Positions 41,855 to 52,026 of a stretch of DNA of 64,000 nt are shown piece by piece. Every line of letters begins with the position of its first letter. Within the stretch, counting starts at the first letter, position 1. The notes under the pieces are model-generated. The model worked only from the letters and a program-made list of their open reading frames with translations, ran no database searches and was not told the DNA's origin. Origin of the DNA: Blastomussa wellsi (taxonomy: Eukaryota; Cnidaria; Anthozoa; Scleractinia; Plerogyridae); assembly GCA_947652115.1 (NCBI GenBank), contig OX393564.1, positions 20,558,333-20,622,332 of the forward strand. The letters are read 5' to 3'. Made by a program: the position numbers and the translations under genes.

Positions 41855-42525
41855 ACCAAGGAATCCCGAGAAAGGGAAGGACTCCCCCTGCCCCCTCCCC
41901 TCCCCTCCCCTCGAAATGGACGGGCACTATAGTCGGAACATTTGAATTTAACCTCTAAAAGTGGCCGCAATCTTTGTGTGGCTTAAGCGTTCAAGCGTTT
42001 TACGATGGAACTCTCGTTGTGGAGATTTATCAGTGAATTGATGAAATTTGAAATGTTAGTTCTTCCGAACTAAAATTTATTGTCCAATGTTATATATATA
42101 TATTATGAAAAATGTGAAACATGCATTTTTATCGGCACTGAACGGAGTCAGAAGAAGTGTAAACCACATTACAAAGAAACGAAGAAACTTGTAAAATATT
42201 CGCGCGCGTAATATTAAAGTCTGCTCCAGACAGGAATATTGTAGGATCCATGTATGTGCATGGTGTCGCTAAGCTATCTAACAGTTATTACATGTGCTGG
42301 TGAAAGCGATTAAAATTCAAATTAAAGCCCGGTTGTGTACATAAATTACCTACCTTAGCGGAGTCTGGAAGCGTATTTTCTTTCCAAGAAAATATCAGCG
42401 AGAGTTAAGCTAGTAGGGTTTTTAAACCCTGCTTGTTCCTGCTGTGAAAGACTCGAGGAAGATCGGGGCGAAAAAAGAGGGGAGGATTGCAGGAAGACAT
42501 TTTCTTTTTTCGATTACAATTAAGG

Positions 42526-42894
42526 ATGCAATTAGCTGAGGAGAATAAGGCAACGACAGAAAGGCTGCTCACAGGAACCAGCAATCCAACGCAGAATAAA
42601 CGGCGATCAAGAGACATAACAGAACTCAAGGCGGAGGCCGAGAGTTTAAAAGTTTCTTTGTCGAGTTTGACGTCGGAAAGCGAAAAATCACAAGCAAAGG
42701 AAAGGGCTGCATATTTTGACGATCTGTTTGAACTGTTGGGCACGACGAACGTTAAAATAGACAGAAAAGTGCTCGAGCACATCGTGGAACTTCTAAAACT
42801 TGACGTCCATCCAGACTCCATTTTAGAACTTCTGGGAACAGTGATGGCGAGGAAGGAAGAAGAAGAAGAAGAAGAAGAAGTGATTTTTATTTGA
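42526..42894 (+). CDS. MZT2: MOZART2-like gamma-tubulin complex-associated small protein
   Basis: This is a likely centrosome or spindle microtubule-nucleation factor of 122 residues from the ATG at 42526. The C-terminal half (LFELLGTTNVKIDRKVL, then VELLKLDVHPDSI) matches the MOZART2 helix pattern L(Y/F)EL...(I)D..VF..LVDLLKLNV.P in spacing and key residues. The N-terminal half (about residues 1-65, ELKAEAESLKVSLSSL) is a predicted coiled coil, and the protein ends in an acidic EEEEEEEE run. The upstream frame is open to a TGA at 42445 without an ATG, and a TTTTCTTTTTT...TTAAG acceptor-like stretch just precedes the start, so an upstream exon is possible. A poly(A) signal lies at 43282. The assignment rests on about 45 residues, so it is tentative. 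Confidence 0.62.
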   Translation: MQLAEENKATTERLLTGTSNPTQNKRRSRDITELKAEAESLKVSLSSLTSESEKSQAKERAAYFDDLFELLGTTNVKIDRKVLEHIVELLKLDVHPDSILELLGTVMARKEEEEEEEEVIFI

Positions 42895-43281
42895 AAATGC
42901 GCGTCGGCCTCTTCAAGCCTATGGAAAGGCAGCCCGTTTCTTTGCCAATGGTCATCGCTGCATGAAAGTCTCGCAGATGTTGACTGCATTTCTAAATTTA
43001 ATTACTGGGGAAAACTTCCATCCCTTGGAAGATGTGTTTATCAACTTTCGTTTCTTATTTTTTTTCCCGCATAAATGTTTGTGATTCAATCATGTTTGGT
43101 ATTTTAAAATGTCATGATTTCTTTTTAAAGTGGTTTAATTTTTTTTTGTTTTTGATTTTAATTCGAAGTGAATAGCCTGTCAAATCGCACAACTTAAGCA
43201 GCAAGAGGCCAGGTGCTCTGGCGAGCGGCGGAAGTTTTTTTTAATTATTATTCGTCTTGATTTCGTGTATACTTCTGTGTG

Positions 43282-43287
43282 AATAAA
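43282..43287 (+). terminator. Poly(A) signal of MOZART2-like gene
   Basis: AATAAA lies about 390 nt after the stop codon and fits the end of its 3' UTR. Confidence 0.5.
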
Positions 43288-43861
43288 AAAGGATATTAAC
43301 GTCGTGTTATGGTTATCAGCATTTCTCGCACGCCATTTAACAGTTGCGTATTTGTTTTCTCCTCCACAAAATCTATTTTTTTTTGTCTGACAAAAAGCGC
43401 AATAAAAATTCTGACTTTTGATTATGGAGCTATAAGTACGATGTTTTCCCGCTGATTCTTTATTGGCCTTTCACAATTATTCCAAAATCCATAATTTACC
43501 TTTCCTCGTCCAACATTTAAGTATTGACGTTCCTTCTGAAAGAACTGGTTACCAGGAAACAAAAGATTACAATAAAAATTATTTAGTTGCATATCGAGAT
43601 AGAATACACCGGATTGAAGAAACGTTGGCTCACGAAAAGCCAAACTCAGAATGGTGCAACCCAATATTTACTGGGAAATTAAAAAAATTACTCGCGATCG
43701 TGTGTGAAAGAATAAACATGATAACACAGGTTGCGTAAATCATATTCTTAAACGCTCTCAAAGAAAGAAAATATCTTATTATCAATAAATTGAATGTCAT
43801 TTAACTTAATAAAATCACACCGGGTGTGTGACGTCACGGAAATTTAACCCGGGGGTGGGGC

Positions 43862-44426
43862 GGGGGGTACTCGCATTATACATGCGGGGAGATCCGACGT
43901 ATTTTGGGGGGTTGAAAACTTTTTTATATTAATTTTAATTTCAAATAAAGCAGGTTACTTACAAAAACATCCATCTTCATAACTGAATTTTTCAATATGA
44001 CGAAATACATTATATATAAAAAATTAGTTTACCTACCTAAATTGCGTGCAGTATATTTTAGTTCCAATGAAGAAATTAAACGGAAAATACAATTAAAAAG
44101 AGGGTTGAAAACTTACACGCTCGGTATTTTTTGGGTCAAGAGATCTGTCGCGTTAATTTTTAGGTCTTAAAAAATACGCGTATTTTTTTTGGTTCTCATC
44201 TCCGATCTCATTAGCTTAATCATGCAAAATCATGCATTAGAATCGTCTGTTTGATTGAATAAATCCGTATTGAGGTGTTTAAGCAAGTTTTATTTTTTTG
44301 GGTAAGACATTTTGATGTCTAAAATTTCAGGCTCGTGTATTTTTCCGGGTTTGCAATATGATGAAGTTCCTCGGACCCCCCTCCCCCCCTCCCCCCCTCC
44401 CGTCATGTATAATGCGAGTACCCCCT
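43862..44426. mobile_element. MITE with GGGGTACTCGCATTATACATG ends
   Basis: GGGTACTCGCATTATACATG at the left is complementary to CATGTATAATGCGAGTACCC at the right. The interior is A/T-rich and non-coding. Confidence 0.8.
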
Positions 44427-45064
44427 GGCGAAACGCTGTTTTTTTGCTATCATCGTCTTTTGCCTGCTTCCTCCTCAGGCGCTTCAATCCATAGGCCCTG
44501 TTCAAAAATGGCTGCGATTGTCTTTTGTAGTCTGGTCAAGTTTCTTAAGATTCGGATGGTGACAGTTGAAAACTAATGGCATAATATACTACTCTGCCTG
44601 TACAGTTGTGACAAGTCACTCTGGCCTGCCTAGCTTCGTTTCCATGTTCATGTTCTTGCCAATATGAATGTTCCTGTAACTTTCCAGTTGTTTGAAGTAT
44701 AGCCTCAAAACTCCATACATTGATTTACTTTACATCTACCCCAAGTTTGTGCGAAAGGCGATCCTTAATAATTTAAACCGGAAACATGGATTACAATATA
44801 TACTTTGACTTAATCTTTTAGGCAAAGTTATTAATTCTCTTGAAAAATGTTTCTTCTAGGGGCCAAAAAATAACGGCGGTCATATTTGAGTGGGATCTAT
44901 GGCCGCTACACATGAAGAGAGAACACCTCAGTAATAATCTCCCCGTCCCAAAAAGTATTTAAACAATCGATCAATCAATCAATATTCCAGCACGAATGCT
45001 CTATTAAATGAGGAGACTAAAATGTAAATGAATATAAAATAAAATCTGACACTACTAAACTAAT

Positions 45065-45280
45065 AGACCTTTTGCAACAAACGGTCACACGGTACAAAAT
45101 CCGCCATGCTGGGGGGCAAGCTTATCACTATTCCCAGGCTGGGACATCCAAAACAAAGAAAAGTCAAGCTTGACTGGCTGAGGTCACTTTGTTTGGCTGT
45201 CCCAGTGCGGGAATAATAATAGGCTTACCCTCCAGCATGGCGGATTTGTACCATGTGACCGTTTGTTGCAAAAGGCCTCT
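45065..45280. mobile_element. MITE with ~48-bp TIRs
   Basis: The left end (CCTTTTGCAACAAACGGTCA) and right end are complementary over about 48 bp with few mismatches. TAATA flanks both sides. A diverged relative lies at 29824-30028. Confidence 0.8.
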
Positions 45281-46617
45281 TAATATAAGAAATTTAAATA
45301 TTAAATATATAAAAATGCAACTAATTAACTAATTATTTGATATGAACAGTAAGAACATTTTTTACATTCATCTAACAGGGACGTTACATCAAATCTTTTG
45401 ATCATATTTTTAAAACAGTTCAAATCTTTTGCAGATCTTATATTTGATAGTTTTGGTAGTTTTCCCCATAACTTTGGTCCGAGGAAGCGTAGGGAATCAA
45501 ACAAACAAATGAAGAAAGAAAGAAACGAGAAAAGAGGCCCGGGCAGAACTACATAGCCTTATCAGGACTTCAGTATCTACAGGAAAATAATGTCGGTATT
45601 TCACGCCGTAAAATAAAGAGACCTCCGTGGATTTCTGACGTCCTCCTCTCGGTAGACCAAAGACAAGGCTGGCGACCCTCGGCTGGCATGTATGTCAATA
45701 GCTGGTTTTCACTGTCACGGCACCAAAAAATAAACTCGAAACCATGCAATTAAAAAATCTGATAAATTCAAATGTTATAAAATATCAATAGATAAACAAC
45801 ATCTCCAAGTCTCAGGTCTGTGCGAACCATTCTTGAGTTATTTGCCGAAGCATTTCACACAAATTTATAGAGCTCAGTATGGAAACGCCATGTTGGTGCC
45901 CAGCTTGATGGGCACCAACATGTTTTTGGTGCCAAACTATGATTACAATCATATTTGTTCATTTACTGAAGGAAACTTTAGCCAGTTGCCTTTTGGAAGC
46001 CGATTTGTAAAGAACAAAGACCTCGACTGAAGTGAGAATCTTTTGATTTTGCGTCGGCCTCTCCCGAGCGGACAATACTTTCAAAGAGCGCTTCTTTGAA
46101 GGCCTTCTTACGCGGTATCTATTTGAACTTATTTCTCTTGGAGTGTTTGTTTACCAATTAACCAATCAAAGTTGGAAATACACAACCCGTATTGAATACT
46201 ACAAACACATCACAAAGACAAGCCAAACAAATTGATTGCACTGGTTGCATCTCGGCGGCCTCGCTCGAGCGGGCAGAATTTTTCAAGAGCCCTAAAATGA
46301 TATTTTATCTTAGCTCCCCACTGCAAAATGAGTTATTCAGTATAAAAATAGTCGCGAATAAAACGAGAACAGTTTTAAAGGTGTTTAATATATTAGTTAA
46401 ACGACTTCTAACAATGCAATTCTGCAGCAGTTCATTTTAATACAAACATGTCACAAAAGCAAGCCAAACTATTTGATTGCATTAATACCAAGTTGTACTT
46501 GTGCTAACAAAAGAAATTTTATTAACTGCCAGCAAGACGGTCTTAGCGAAGTGTAATTAAGGGCGCTAGTTTACCATTAGCTTCAACGCGAGTGTTCAGT
46601 GAATTGCCTCCATCATC

Positions 46618-47400
46618 ATGGAGTATAGGGTGCCTGCACCAGAGTCACAACGTCCCCTGGCAGTTGCTGCAGGTTCAAGGCGCACAAGTCACATTTTTAT
46701 GTCCCCAATAAAGGGAACATTTACACAAAATGGTATTTACACTATCGAAGAGCCCACAAAAAAGGCTCCCAAGCGACCCAAGGCTAAAGAATACGAAATC
46801 ATTTACAAAGCGTACCTGGAAATCAGAGAAGAGAATGGTGTTTTGCGGAGAGAAAGCCAAAAGAGTCAACAAGAGCTAATTGGGGCTGAAGGCAAAGTAC
46901 TGGCCCTTTCCCAAGAGAACGAGGAATTAAAAGAACGTCTTTTTCAATTTCAGCACATCGAGAACTGGGGACAGATTATTCGCGGAAAGGACGAAGAATT
47001 GAAAAGATTGAATGAGCTTATCCACAAAATGTCCTTCGATCGAACAGAAGCTTTAAACAACAAATCTGTGGCTGAAATGGCCGTCGGTGAACTGAAGTCA
47101 AAACTGCGCAGCAAGACCAGAGAGGTTGAAGAGGTGAAAGAGTTGGAGAAGATTCAAAGCAAAGCGATCATTCTTACCGAGACGGAAAGACTGCGAAACG
47201 AGAGAGGCACCGCCGTCGCCAATCTAAGACGGCTAGAAGCTTTAGTTGAGAAACTTAGACAAGAAGCAAGCCATGAGAAACGAATTAGCGAAGAACGAAA
47301 AATGGTTATCCAAGAAATCCACAAAAGGATGACAACCAAAGAAAAACAAATCGAGGACCTACGAAAACAGCTTGCAATGTCACGCTTTTTCAGCAAGTGA
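46618..47400 (+). CDS. Coiled-coil protein of unknown function (intronless, 260 aa)
   Basis: The start is the ATG at 46618 (context CATCATGG). Residues 1-58 are basic, low in structure and contain SPIK and TKKAPKRPKAK stretches. Residues about 59-255 form an almost unbroken heptad coiled coil rich in Glu, Lys, Arg and Leu, for example SQENEELKERLFQFQH and RLEALVEKLRQEASHEKR. There are no membrane segments and no catalytic motif. The protein ends AMSRFFSK. It is in one exon, unlike most genes in this window, which may mean a retrocopy or a lineage-specific gene. Cytoskeletal or centrosomal scaffolding is possible but not shown. A MITE starts 187 bp after the stop. I do not recognise an orthologue. 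Confidence 0.75.
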   Translation: MEYRVPAPESQRPLAVAAGSRRTSHIFMSPIKGTFTQNGIYTIEEPTKKAPKRPKAKEYEIIYKAYLEIREENGVLRRESQKSQQELIGAEGKVLALSQENEELKERLFQFQHIENWGQIIRGKDEELKRLNELIHKMSFDRTEALNNKSVAEMAVGELKSKLRSKTREVEEVKELEKIQSKAIILTETERLRNERGTAVANLRRLEALVEKLRQEASHEKRISEERKMVIQEIHKRMTTKEKQIEDLRKQLAMSRFFSK

Positions 47401-47586
47401 ATTCAGTAAGTGGTGAACTGCAAAAGCAAAATGAACAGTATATCAATGTTGCGCGTTCAAATCTTCTTTGATTTTCCTTCCAATTTTGAGCCGTCTGTTG
47501 AACAAACTGCCTTCGAAGGACACAACAAACAAACCGTTCATGACGACAGACTTGTTTGCACAAGAAACTCGCGACGTGATGCAACT

Positions 47587-48033
47587 AGTAGCGCTTAATT
47601 GCAGGAATGGCTCCGGGCTCGGAATGCACTGGGAACGAGTTTGGTTAGCTAAATCACCCTGGTTAGCCTATTATAACACTGCGGTTAGCCTACTAAGCAA
47701 TCAGGTTAGCCTACTGAGCACTGCGGTTAGCCTATTAAGCAATCCGGTTAGCCTACTATAGCACTCCGGTTAGCCTACTAAGCACTGCGGTTATGCGGTC
47801 AGCGCTCAAGAATGGTAAGGGTAACACGATAAAATCTTGAATTTTCGGAGTTTGGTAGCCGGGCCTCGGTAGTGTAGTGGTTTGTAGGAATAGCTCGTGT
47901 TCTGAGTGACCCGGGATCGATTCCACCTCTGTGCTTTTATAATTGACTTTGTTTTTTCTCTTTATTACACCAAAAAATCAAAGTCTAAAAAAATCTAAGT
48001 GTCCCGGAGCCATTCCTGCATTTAACGCCATGT
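47587..48033. mobile_element. Non-autonomous TIR element with 9-bp TSD, copy 2
   Basis: It belongs to the same family as 3233-3754, with the same ends and the same internal order of minisatellite then tRNA-like block. It is flanked by GATGCAACT at 47578-47586 and 48034-48042. It is shorter by 75 bp, mainly from fewer 21-bp units. Confidence 0.8.
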
Positions 48034-48665
48034 GATGCAACTGGTGATGTACATACACTTATTTATCCATCAATATAATTGGAACAGCATCTTTACATTA
48101 CTCAATAGTTTTACAAACAATTTTTAGAAAGATCACCATATTTTTTAATCTTACAGATCACAAAGAGTACTTAAACAAAGAGTATTTATAACGCTGTTTG
48201 AATTACTGATCATTCTTATGTAAATAGTGTAATAACTGTGCCTAAAGCGTAAGTGTTAAATTGACATGATTGACTTGTTGATGTAGTTTGTGTTTTGCTT
48301 GTTAATATACATAGCCTCCTTGCGTTCAAGCTGAAATTTCGTGGAGACAGAATCAAGTATTTCGAAGCGTGAACGCGTGAACCTAACTCTCTGGGGACAA
48401 GATCCTTCACTGCAAAAAGATTTCTTAATTTAATGGTAGCAAATACTTCATTCCCCGCGTATCAATAAACCAAGCTAATTCAAATAGCCAGATATACCTA
48501 GAAGTGGAACCAAAATGGCCTGCCAGACATACAGAAAAAAAGGTTTTTCTCTTTTTACCCTACAGGCTCTTTCTTTAATTGAGCTGTACGCTGAAGCTTT
48601 CCATCTAGTTGTGTTGTCTGGTTCCCGTTTCTAACAAAATCTAAGCATTATCTTTTTCGCGATAC

Positions 48666-48920
48666 TACAGCAAGTTTCAGTCGAGTGTCGTTAACCAAAA
48701 CCAAAGTAGTTACTTTGGCCAATCACAAAGGACGGAGACAATCTAGTGAACCAATCAAGACTCGAAGCAAATACATATAGCCGACACAAAGCGCGGGAAA
48801 AAAAGCGCACCAGTAACGATTGGTTTTGGTTTTACTCCTGATTGGTTGAAAAAGTGGCGCGAGATTTTTAAACCAATCACAAAGCGAATGCAAAACCAAA
48901 GCAAACGAAAACCACTCTAA
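48666..48920. mobile_element. PARP4-intron MITE family, copy 1
   Basis: The ends resemble TTAGAGCGAGTTTCAATTGA and its complement. The body has CCAATCACAAAGGACGG, ACACAAAGCGCGGGAAA and GATTGGTTTTGGTTTTAC. This copy lies just 3' of the PARP4 stop. Related copies are at 51105, 54985 and 59173. Confidence 0.7.
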
Positions 48921-48932
48921 CAGTAACCAATA

Positions 48933-49236
48933 AGGGTAAGGGGGGTAAAGTCTGCATACGAGCCCAGTGGCTCATCAGGCCGGAGCTTATCCCGGTTTCT
49001 GTAGCACGAAGCGACTACAGAGAGTATTTCTACTCCCCCCTAAATGGGATGCCAGTCCAGAGTTATCCACCAGCATTAAATTCGCCGATACCCTTTTATA
49101 AACTGGGTGAAGGGAGGCACAGTGAGAGTAAAGTGTCTTGCCCAAGAACACAACGCAATGCCCCGGCCAGGGGCTGGAACCCGGACCGTCCGATCCGGAG
49201 TCCAGCACCATTAGGCCACTGCGCCTCCTACTCAGT
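48933..49236 (-). mobile_element. tRNA-derived SINE, copy 2
   Basis: This is the same family as 4556-4862 in reverse orientation. It is flanked by AACAGTAACCAATA (48919-48932) and AACAGTAAGCAATA (49237-49250), a 14-bp target duplication with one mismatch. The left copy overlaps the end of the MITE at 48666-48920. Confidence 0.85.
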
Positions 49237-49713
49237 AACAGTAAGCAATATGCCCTACCTATAGAGGTTTTGCGCTTAAAGTTTCAATTTAATTTAAAAA
49301 ATCTTGTGTCGTGTAAAGCTGGTCAATCCCATCGTACCTTGAATAATAACACCTTTAAATGATTATAATACATTCCTTGTTACTATTGACAAATAGCTTA
49401 ATAATTGTGAATACCGGTTCCGGGCCACTGTTACCGAATTTGTGTCCAAAACTGTAATAAATGCAAAAACGTTCTCTTATTAAACTTACAGATGAAACTT
49501 TTAACAAATCTACACAATAGCGACAAAATTTCGATAAATTCGAGTCAAATTAAGAAAACGTGATCGTGGCAGTTATCCTACTTCCAAATGGGTTCCTGTC
49601 ATTTGTTGGTCCCACGACAATTATGTGTAGCAATGAAAATATTGTTTCTGTAGTTTTAGATTGTCAAATGAAGCTATCGATCAATCCATGACAATTCAAT
49701 TGTCCTATTCAAT

Positions 49714-52026
49714 TTAGATGTTCATCTTCTGTGCAATTGTCTGTGTGGCCGCTTCCCAGTTTGCTCCAAATTCAAGCCTTGAATAAAGGAGAGGAATCTT
49801 CTTCTCCTGGAGTTTGATCCACTTGAGAGCTCGTGTTATATCTTTGGAGTACTGTTCTCCCAAGCCGCTAACAGTCACCTACAATAATCAAGAAACTTCG
49901 GTCTAAGTTACTGTTCACTCGCCGAGTCATCTTTGACTGACAGCTTACGTAGCCAACGGTTTAGTTGGGTTAGCGTGCATGAGAAGGGCGAAAGTCGCGA
50001 AAACCTGCACGTTTATAGACTCAATACCTCAACTAAATGGTCAGCTACGCAGACTGCTGAATGAATGAATTCTAAACCAATCAAAATCAAGTGTAGTGTG
50101 AGTGTGCTGTTGAATGGCGGGAAAATATAAACCAATCAGAAACAAGTGTGGTGCGTGTGTGCTGTTGAATGGGGGAAAATATAAACCAATGAAAAAACAA
50201 GTGTGGTGCGTGCGTGCTTTTGAATGGTGTGAAAATATAAACCAATCAACAGCAAGTGCGGTGCGAGCGCATCGCTGAAGGGCGAGAAAGTATAAACTCA
50301 TTAACATCAAGTGTGGTGCGATTGAGTTGAATGGCGGGGAACAGAAACGTCTGCGGGAAAATATCAACATCATGTGTGGTGCGAGCTCGCCGTTGAATGG
50401 CCGAAAAGTACGAAGATATCAACAGCGATTGTGGTGGGAAAATATAAACTTTAAACATCAAGTGTCATACGCACATACCTCGGACGCCTGTCCAAGTGGG
50501 ATGACGAGTGGGAACTCGATACACAGTCTCAGTTTTATGAACGCTAGCATCATCAACGTTGCCAGAATATTTTGTACATCTCCAAATATCTTAGGACCTG
50601 CAACGAGTCGGTCGGAAAAGCACTTAATTCTCTGAGTTGAAATGACATTTAATCTACGGTTCTGTATCGCTTACCCTGGCATCTAAACCCTCACCGTACC
50701 TCTAATGAAAGAAACTAGATACTTACCGAGGGCTCTCAAACTGATAATCCACAAATTCATATCATTATGGCAGGTGCGGCTCGAATTCATCATTACCCTC
50801 AGAAAAACAACTCCTGGTGAGAGGCTGCCCCGCCGGGGCCAAAATTGGACTCCACCGGGGTGACCTCGCGCCTTAACTTAAAAATCTCTATTATTTTTCT
50901 CGCGGTTTCTTTCTCTTTTCCGAGAAGTTGTCCTATTACCCTCAAAAGCACGACTAACGCCAGAAATTCAACTTTTTCACCTTTTACACATGTATTAGAG
51001 ATTGACTGAGTAAAACATGCTAGCCTTTGGAAATGTCTGATTTTCTGTGGTTGATTTGTGTTCATTTATGTGCGTGATTTCTTATGAGCATGAAATGTAA
51101 AATATTGGAGCGGTTTCCACTTGAGTCAGTGTCGAAACTAATTTTCGTTGGTTTTGAAATACTTTGCTTAGTGATTGGTTTAAAAATCTCGCGCACCTTT
51201 TTCAACTAATCAGGAGTAAAACCACAACCAATCGTGACTCGCGCGTGCACGTTTTCCCGCGCTTTGTGTCGGTGTAACCACTCTGACTTTTGATTGGTTC
51301 ACTGGATTGTCTCCGTCCTTTGTGATTGGCCAAAGTTATTACTTGGTTTTGGTTTTACGACACTCAATTGAAACTCACTCTAACATCAGTATTTCACAAT
51401 AGTGGACTTACCAAGAGATCTGGCACCAGCGCTTTTCAGCAAATCAATAAAGCTATTTGTGTTTATACCAATGGTAGGCAAATCATCCACTTTCCAGAAA
51501 CCATCCTAAAACATACCGCGAGGGGAAGATAAGTGAACAATCGGCAAATGCCAGATAAAAAAACGCACAACGTTTTGTTGGAACAAAAGTAAATAAACAA
51601 GCCAGTCTGTTTATGAGAATTACTACTTTGAACTTGAGTTAGAATTGCAACACGGTTCTTTATCGAAGACTCTGCCTTCACCTAGGCCGTTTCTCGGTTT
51701 TCTATCGGTCGGTTTTCCCGTATTGTAACAGTACGGATAGCCTGCGTACAGCCGTTTTTCCGCTTTAGGAATAATAGACGGCTGCACGCAGGCAACAGTA
51801 CGGACTGTTTGCAAGGATCAGCAATATGGCCTGCGTGCAGCCGTCTACTAATTCCTCACGCGAAGACTTTTCCTCCCTTTCGTTGAACGCATTCTCCTAA
51901 TCAGTGATTACTATTCTGTACTACTCACCCGGCTTTGTTTAGTAAAAATCTCTTTCATCTTTTCCCGTTTTGAGGAGATTGTGTTGAACTGTTTTGGAAC
52001 GGAACGTCTCCTTGCACGGAGTCCTT
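49714..52026 (-). CDS. PARP4: PARP4 last four exons: MVP-binding C-terminus
   Basis: The exons are 52026-51929, 51505-51412, 50597-50479 and 49878-49714. DGFWKVDDLPTIGINTNSF, NILATLMMLAFIKLRL, ALKWIKLQEKKIPLLYSRLE and FGANWEAATQTIAQKMNI follow human DGFWKLTPELGLILNLN, DLIATMLVLQFIRTRL and LELGNDWDSATKQLLGL. The stop is TAA at 49714-49716. This is the region known to bind major vault protein. Confidence 0.9.

Larger units (their letters stand above)
43288..46617. other. Intergenic region with MITEs
   Basis: No supportable gene. It holds two inverted-repeat elements (43862-44426, 45065-45280) and a hairpin at 45889-45922 (CATGTTGGTGCCCA and its complement). A 91-codon frame at 43463 lacks an ATG start and any known domain. 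Confidence 0.5.

Noticed and set aside
42405..42989. 194-codon minus-strand open frame opposite the MOZART2-like gene
   Set aside because: It is the antisense shadow of that gene; the SSSSSSSS run is the complement of its GAA repeat, and the family match lies on the plus strand.
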